Of a DNA stretch of 64,000 nt, positions 60,201 to 64,000 are shown piece after piece. Within the stretch, counting starts at the first letter, position 1. Each line of letters starts with the position of its first letter. The stretch spans positions 1 through 64,000 of the forward strand of contig JBMOLL010000067.1 in the NCBI GenBank assembly GCA_049325415.1. Direction: 5' to 3'. The notes below the pieces were generated by a model. That model was not told the origin of the DNA and ran no database searches. It saw only the letters and a list, made by a program, of their open reading frames with translations. The DNA comes from JBMOLL01 sp049325415 (GTDB lineage Bacteria; Bacteroidota; Bacteroidia; Bacteroidales; GCA-2748055). The position numbers and the translations under genes are program-made.

Positions 60201-61448
60201 TTATTCATGGCGTAATGCGATAATCGGGTCCAGTTTCGCAGCCTTGACAGCAGGAAAATAACCCGAGACCAGACCAACAACAAAACATAATCCCACTCCC
60301 AGCAACATCCAGGTCCAGGGGATTATGAATCTGGATCCGATTTGTAAAGATACGGCATTTCCGATTAATATTCCTAAAAATATACCAACAACTCCCCCGA
60401 TCTGACCGATCACAACCGCCTCGTACAGAAACTGCCTGCGGATCATGGTTGATTTGGCACCCAGCGCCTTGCGCGTGCCAATCTCCCTCGTGCGCTCCGT
60501 CACCGAAACCAGCATGATATTCATCAGTCCCACCACGGCCCCGAGCAGGGTGATCAGGGCAATGATCGTGGCGGCCATCGTCACGAATTTCATATTCTTG
60601 ATCAGCATCTGGGCAAGGGTATCACTCTTTGTAATATTAAAATCGCTCTCATCCGTCGGCCCCAGGTTACGCGCCCTCCTGAAGGTTCCCTCTGCCTCTG
60701 AGATACAGAACTCGAGCAGGGCCGGCTCAACCGGCTTGATATTAATGGAATACGACATCTGCGGCCGTGAGAAATACTGGCGAACATTGCTGTACGGAAG
60801 CAGGCAGAGACGGTCGGAACTCATCCCCATGGAGGAACCCCGGGTCTTCAGCACACCGATGACCCGGTAACGGCCGTTGCCCACATTCATGAAACGGTTC
60901 ACCGGATCAACATCCTTACCGAAAGCCTTGGTGGAGATCTCGCTGCCGATTATAACCACGTTGCTGTTCAGCTCAATATCCTCCTGCGTGAAATCCCTCC
61001 CCCGCGCCAGCTCATAGCCGGCGGTGGCAAGGTAGTTCTCATCCCCGCCCACCACTCCGGTATTGGGATTGGAAGTGTAGCTTGCCGTTTTAATCACTGC
61101 TGTTCCGGAAGCATTAGTGAAAATCGACACTTCAGCTGGAAAACCGAAGTTCGCCTTGAACTCCTCGGCCTGGCGGTAGGAAATAAACTCGTAATTCTTC
61201 CTGCGATAGGTCTGATTGCCGATCTGCACCCGCATGCTCCTCGATTCAATTGTAAAGGTGTTGGCCCCCATCATCGAGAACTGCTCGGTCAGACTGCTTT
61301 TGATCGCATCAATGGCCGTGAGCGTTCCTACCAGGGCCATGATGCCCACGGCAATAATCATCACAGTAAGGATCGTCCTTAAAAGGTTCGTCCGGATGGC
61401 CTTCATGGCTATGCTCACGTTCTCCCTGAAAAGTGCTTTCGTCGGCAT
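60201..61448 (-). CDS. MacB/FtsX-type ABC transporter permease
   Basis: 415 residues: TM1 (ILTVMIIAVGIMALVGTLTAI, about 27-47), a large extracytoplasmic domain (about 55-285), and three C-terminal TM segments (MAATIIALITLLGAVVGLMNIMLVSV; IGQIGGVVGIFLGILIGNAVSL; WTWMLLGVGLCFVVGLVSGYFPA) with a TERTREIGTRKALGA coupling helix typical of MacB/LolE/FtsX permeases. It needs an ATPase partner, not in the window. Function likely efflux or lipoprotein/envelope transport. The SiaC-like gene follows after 10 bases and may be co-transcribed. Confidence 0.9.
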   Translation of the reverse strand: MPTKALFRENVSIAMKAIRTNLLRTILTVMIIAVGIMALVGTLTAIDAIKSSLTEQFSMMGANTFTIESRSMRVQIGNQTYRRKNYEFISYRQAEEFKANFGFPAEVSIFTNASGTAVIKTASYTSNPNTGVVGGDENYLATAGYELARGRDFTQEDIELNSNVVIIGSEISTKAFGKDVDPVNRFMNVGNGRYRVIGVLKTRGSSMGMSSDRLCLLPYSNVRQYFSRPQMSYSINIKPVEPALLEFCISEAEGTFRRARNLGPTDESDFNITKSDTLAQMLIKNMKFVTMAATIIALITLLGAVVGLMNIMLVSVTERTREIGTRKALGAKSTMIRRQFLYEAVVIGQIGGVVGIFLGILIGNAVSLQIGSRFIIPWTWMLLGVGLCFVVGLVSGYFPAVKAAKLDPIIALRHE

Positions 61449-61640
61449 TTTCGCGTTCTTAAGACTTTAAAAATACGAAATAAATAGAATATTCCGCCAC
61501 CCCGGCCCCGGTTTAGAAGAAATAGGGAACAAATCATCCGGCTTCCCCAACCAACTCCCGAAATCTTTGTTTAACATATAGATTATTACAGATACATACA
61601 TATGTATTCACCGACAGCCATGAAAAACCAGAGATTACAT

Positions 61641-61648
61641 TATCTTTG
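61641..61648 (+). promoter_or_regulatory. Candidate -7 promoter element of aconitase
   Basis: TATCTTTG matches TAnnTTTG, about 37 bases before the ATG at 61685. No -33 TTG at the usual distance. It supports the start at 61685 over the longer frame from 61646. Confidence 0.55.
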
Positions 61649-61684
61649 TCCTATGAGTACTCATTTACTGAAATAATTAGCACT

Positions 61685-63949
61685 ATGGTATTTGACATCG
61701 ACCTGATCAAACGTATTTACGGGCAGTTTCCCGAAAAGGTTTCGCAAGCCAGGAAAATGCTTGGCCGGCCTCTGACTTTAAGCGAAAAAATTCTGTATGC
61801 CCATTTATCGGACGCGCTGCCGGCAAAACCCTTTGTCCGCGGTGAAGATTACGTGGAATTTCATCCCGACCGGGTTGCCATGCAGGATGCTACCGCACAG
61901 ATGGCCCTGCTTCAGTTTATGCAGGCCGGTAAAAGCAAGGTCGCCGTTCCTTCGACCGTGCACTGCGATCACCTGATCCAGGCAAAAACAGGGGCTGCCG
62001 AAGATCTGAAGACCGCCCTGCAGAATAACGAAGAAGTTTTTTCCTTCCTTTCCTCGGTGTCCAACAAGTATGGTATCGGTTTCTGGAAGCCGGGAGCCGG
62101 GATCATCCACCAGGTGATCCTCGAGAATTATGCCTTTCCCGGTGGGATGATGATCGGGACCGACTCGCACACGGTTAATGCCGGCGGTCTGGGCATGATC
62201 GCCATCGGTGTCGGGGGTGCCGATGCGGTGGATGTCATGGCCGGGATGCCCTGGGAACTGAAATTCCCGAAGCTGATCGGCGTGAAGCTAAGCGGCAGGA
62301 TGAGCGGCTGGACCTCGGCCAAGGACGTGATCCTCAAAGTGGCAGGGATCCTCACCGTTAAAGGGGGTACCGGACGGATCGTCGAGTACTTTGGAGAAGG
62401 GGCTTCCACCATCTCCTGCACGGGAAAAGGAACCATCTGTAACATGGGTGCGGAGATCGGCGCCACCACCTCGCTTTTCGGCTACGACGAAAAAATGAAG
62501 ATCTACCTTGAAGCCACCGGCAGAAAAGAGGTGGCCGACGCCGCCGGTCAGATCGCCTCCTGCCTCACCGGCGACCCGGAGGTCTACCTCCATCCTGAGA
62601 AATATTTCGATGAGGTGATTGAGATCGACCTCAGTACCCTTGAACCGCATATCAACGGTCCGTTCACGCCCGACAAAGCCTGGCCCCTGTCGCAGTTTGC
62701 CGCTGCCGTGAAGGAAAACGGCTATCCCTCCAGGCTGGAGGTGGGCCTCATCGGTTCCTGCACCAACTCCTCCTACGAAGATATCACGCGCGCGGCATCC
62801 GTGGCGCAGCAGGCGCTCGACAAGAACCTCCGGGTTAAATCGGAGTTCACGATCACCCCCGGTTCGGAACAGGTGCGCTACACTATTGAACGCGACGGAA
62901 TGATCGGGGTATTTGAAAAGATCGGCGGCGTGGTACTGGCCAACGCCTGCGGTCCCTGTATCGGACAGTGGGCCCGGCATAATGCCGACCGGCAGGAAAA
63001 AAATTCCATCATCACCTCCTTCAACCGGAACTTTGCCAAGCGCAACGACGGGAATCCGAATACCTACGCCTTTGTGGCCTCCCCGGAGATCGTTACCGCC
63101 TTCGTGGTGGCCGGCGACCTGACTTTCAACCCGGTGACCGACACCCTGGTAAACGAAAAAGGAGAGACTGTTAAACTCGACGAACCCAGGGGACTTGAAC
63201 TGCCGTCTGCGGGCTTCGATGTGAAGGATAACGGATACCAGGCACCGGCAGCCGACGGAAGCCGGGTGGAGATCAGCGTGGATCCCGCCTCCCAGCGCCT
63301 GCAACTCCTTGAGCCCTTCCCTGCCTGGGACGGAAAGGATATGAAGGAACTGCGCCTGCTCATCAAGGCAAAAGGGAAATGTACCACCGACCATATTTCC
63401 ATGGCCGGACCCTGGCTGCGCTTCCGGGGTCACCTCGACAATATCTCCAATAACATGCTGATAGGGGCGGTAAATGCCTTTAACGACCAGACCAACTCGA
63501 TCTATAACCAGCTCAGCAATACCTACGGGGCCGTACCGGATACGGCAAGGGCCTATAAGGCTGCAGGTCTGGGATCGATCGTGGTCGGCGACGAAAACTA
63601 CGGGGAAGGATCATCCCGCGAACATGCCGCGATGGAACCCCGCTTCCTCGGTGTGAAAGTCGTTCTCGTCAAATCATTCGCACGCATCCACGAAACCAAC
63701 CTGAAAAAGCAGGGGATGCTGGCCCTTACCTTCGCGGATAAGTCGGATTACGACCGGATCAGGGAGAAGGACCGTATCACGGTAAAAGGACTGGACTCTT
63801 TCGCGCCGGGCCGGGATCTGACCATCGTGCTGCACCACGACGACGGTACGACGGAATCATTCGGGGTACAACATTCTTTTAATAAAAACCAGATTGAATG
63901 GTTTAAGGCAGGTTCGGCACTGAATCTGATCAAAGAACAGGAAAAGTAA
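61685..63949 (+). CDS. acn: Aconitate hydratase (mitochondrial-type)
   Basis: 754-residue iron-sulfur enzyme of the TCA cycle, converting citrate to isocitrate. Cluster cysteines are in GLIGSCTNSSYED and ANACGPCIGQW (the C-x-x-C pair). The GTDSHTVNAGGLGMIAIGVG segment and VVGDENYGEGSSREHA swivel-domain motif with the substrate-binding Ser/Arg are intact. Length and order match the mitochondrial aconitase family rather than bacterial AcnB or the longer AcnA. The ATG at 61685 begins MVFDIDLI. The last 50 bases of the window hold no further gene. Confidence 0.96.
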   Translation: MVFDIDLIKRIYGQFPEKVSQARKMLGRPLTLSEKILYAHLSDALPAKPFVRGEDYVEFHPDRVAMQDATAQMALLQFMQAGKSKVAVPSTVHCDHLIQAKTGAAEDLKTALQNNEEVFSFLSSVSNKYGIGFWKPGAGIIHQVILENYAFPGGMMIGTDSHTVNAGGLGMIAIGVGGADAVDVMAGMPWELKFPKLIGVKLSGRMSGWTSAKDVILKVAGILTVKGGTGRIVEYFGEGASTISCTGKGTICNMGAEIGATTSLFGYDEKMKIYLEATGRKEVADAAGQIASCLTGDPEVYLHPEKYFDEVIEIDLSTLEPHINGPFTPDKAWPLSQFAAAVKENGYPSRLEVGLIGSCTNSSYEDITRAASVAQQALDKNLRVKSEFTITPGSEQVRYTIERDGMIGVFEKIGGVVLANACGPCIGQWARHNADRQEKNSIITSFNRNFAKRNDGNPNTYAFVASPEIVTAFVVAGDLTFNPVTDTLVNEKGETVKLDEPRGLELPSAGFDVKDNGYQAPAADGSRVEISVDPASQRLQLLEPFPAWDGKDMKELRLLIKAKGKCTTDHISMAGPWLRFRGHLDNISNNMLIGAVNAFNDQTNSIYNQLSNTYGAVPDTARAYKAAGLGSIVVGDENYGEGSSREHAAMEPRFLGVKVVLVKSFARIHETNLKKQGMLALTFADKSDYDRIREKDRITVKGLDSFAPGRDLTIVLHHDDGTTESFGVQHSFNKNQIEWFKAGSALNLIKEQEK

Positions 63950-64000
63950 ATTAAATTTACAGCTGAATTTATATCAGCAACTGTTTTGAACCTTTCTGAA

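Noticed and set aside
62288..63433. 381-codon minus-strand open frame
   Set aside because: Antisense to aconitase, which is unambiguous.

Overview
The window looks like a chromosomal segment of a member of the Bacteroidota, probably from the Bacteroidales/Marinilabiliales side. The evidence is a SusC/SusD pair with a hybrid two-component regulator, several C-terminal type IX secretion (T9SS) sorting domains together with the T9SS protein PorT, a TamL lipoprotein, many secreted proteins ending in a barrel-like aromatic strand, and many start sites preceded by the Bacteroidota -7 promoter element TAnnTTTG. No rRNA, tRNA, CRISPR array or transposase gene was seen. Placement below phylum is inference.

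Left part (1-13.6 kb), mostly housekeeping: an NSS transporter cut by the window edge, class II fructose-bisphosphate aldolase, TamL, a SpoU rRNA methyltransferase, and a purL-ubiE-porT gene run. A 950-base intergenic block packed with several repeat families follows, then a short-chain dehydrogenase, an amidohydrolase and a malate/lactate dehydrogenase-family enzyme. From 13.6 to 20.5 kb come a bacteriohemerythrin, a remnant of a formylglycine-generating-enzyme-like gene, a P-loop protein, and a minus-strand cluster of a lysine 2,3-aminomutase-like radical SAM enzyme, two ATP-grasp ligases and a GNAT acetyltransferase. The last group looks like a small pathway for making and modifying a beta-amino acid. 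A membrane-anchored DNA/RNA nuclease and a large BNR-propeller protein follow.

About 23.9-27.5 kb is visibly AT-rich and unlike its surroundings. It carries a NYN-domain (PIN-like) nuclease, an AAA/STAND-like P-loop ATPase and a secreted trypsin-fold protease with an intact-looking triad, all on the plus strand. It looks like acquired DNA and is the best candidate for an uncharacterised (possibly defence) system. Its right edge meets one copy of a ~110-base direct repeat whose second copy lies 1.4 kb further on, bracketing an ExbD-like lipoprotein and a small outer-membrane protein.

From 29 to 52 kb the theme is surface and polysaccharide biology: a 1565-residue T9SS cargo protein with a membrane-bound LuxR-type regulator beside it, then a polysaccharide utilisation locus read leftward (38-residue membrane peptide, GH31 glycosidase, SusC, SusD, PKD lipoprotein, DUF4874/DUF4832 T9SS protein) with a divergent 1429-residue hybrid two-component sensor. 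From 52 to 64 kb there are small membrane and secreted proteins, a truncated FloA-like gene, a nitroreductase, a 41-residue lipoprotein in its own transcription unit, gapA with a clear promoter and terminator, a SiaC-like protein, a MacB-type permease and a mitochondrial-type aconitase.

Throughout, non-coding gaps carry two recurrent repeat families: degenerate heptamer arrays (unit ATTYTRC, with pyrimidine-rich flanks) and a repeat whose translation would read like RKGAKALTRRPKDAK. Reading frames through them are almost certainly not genes.
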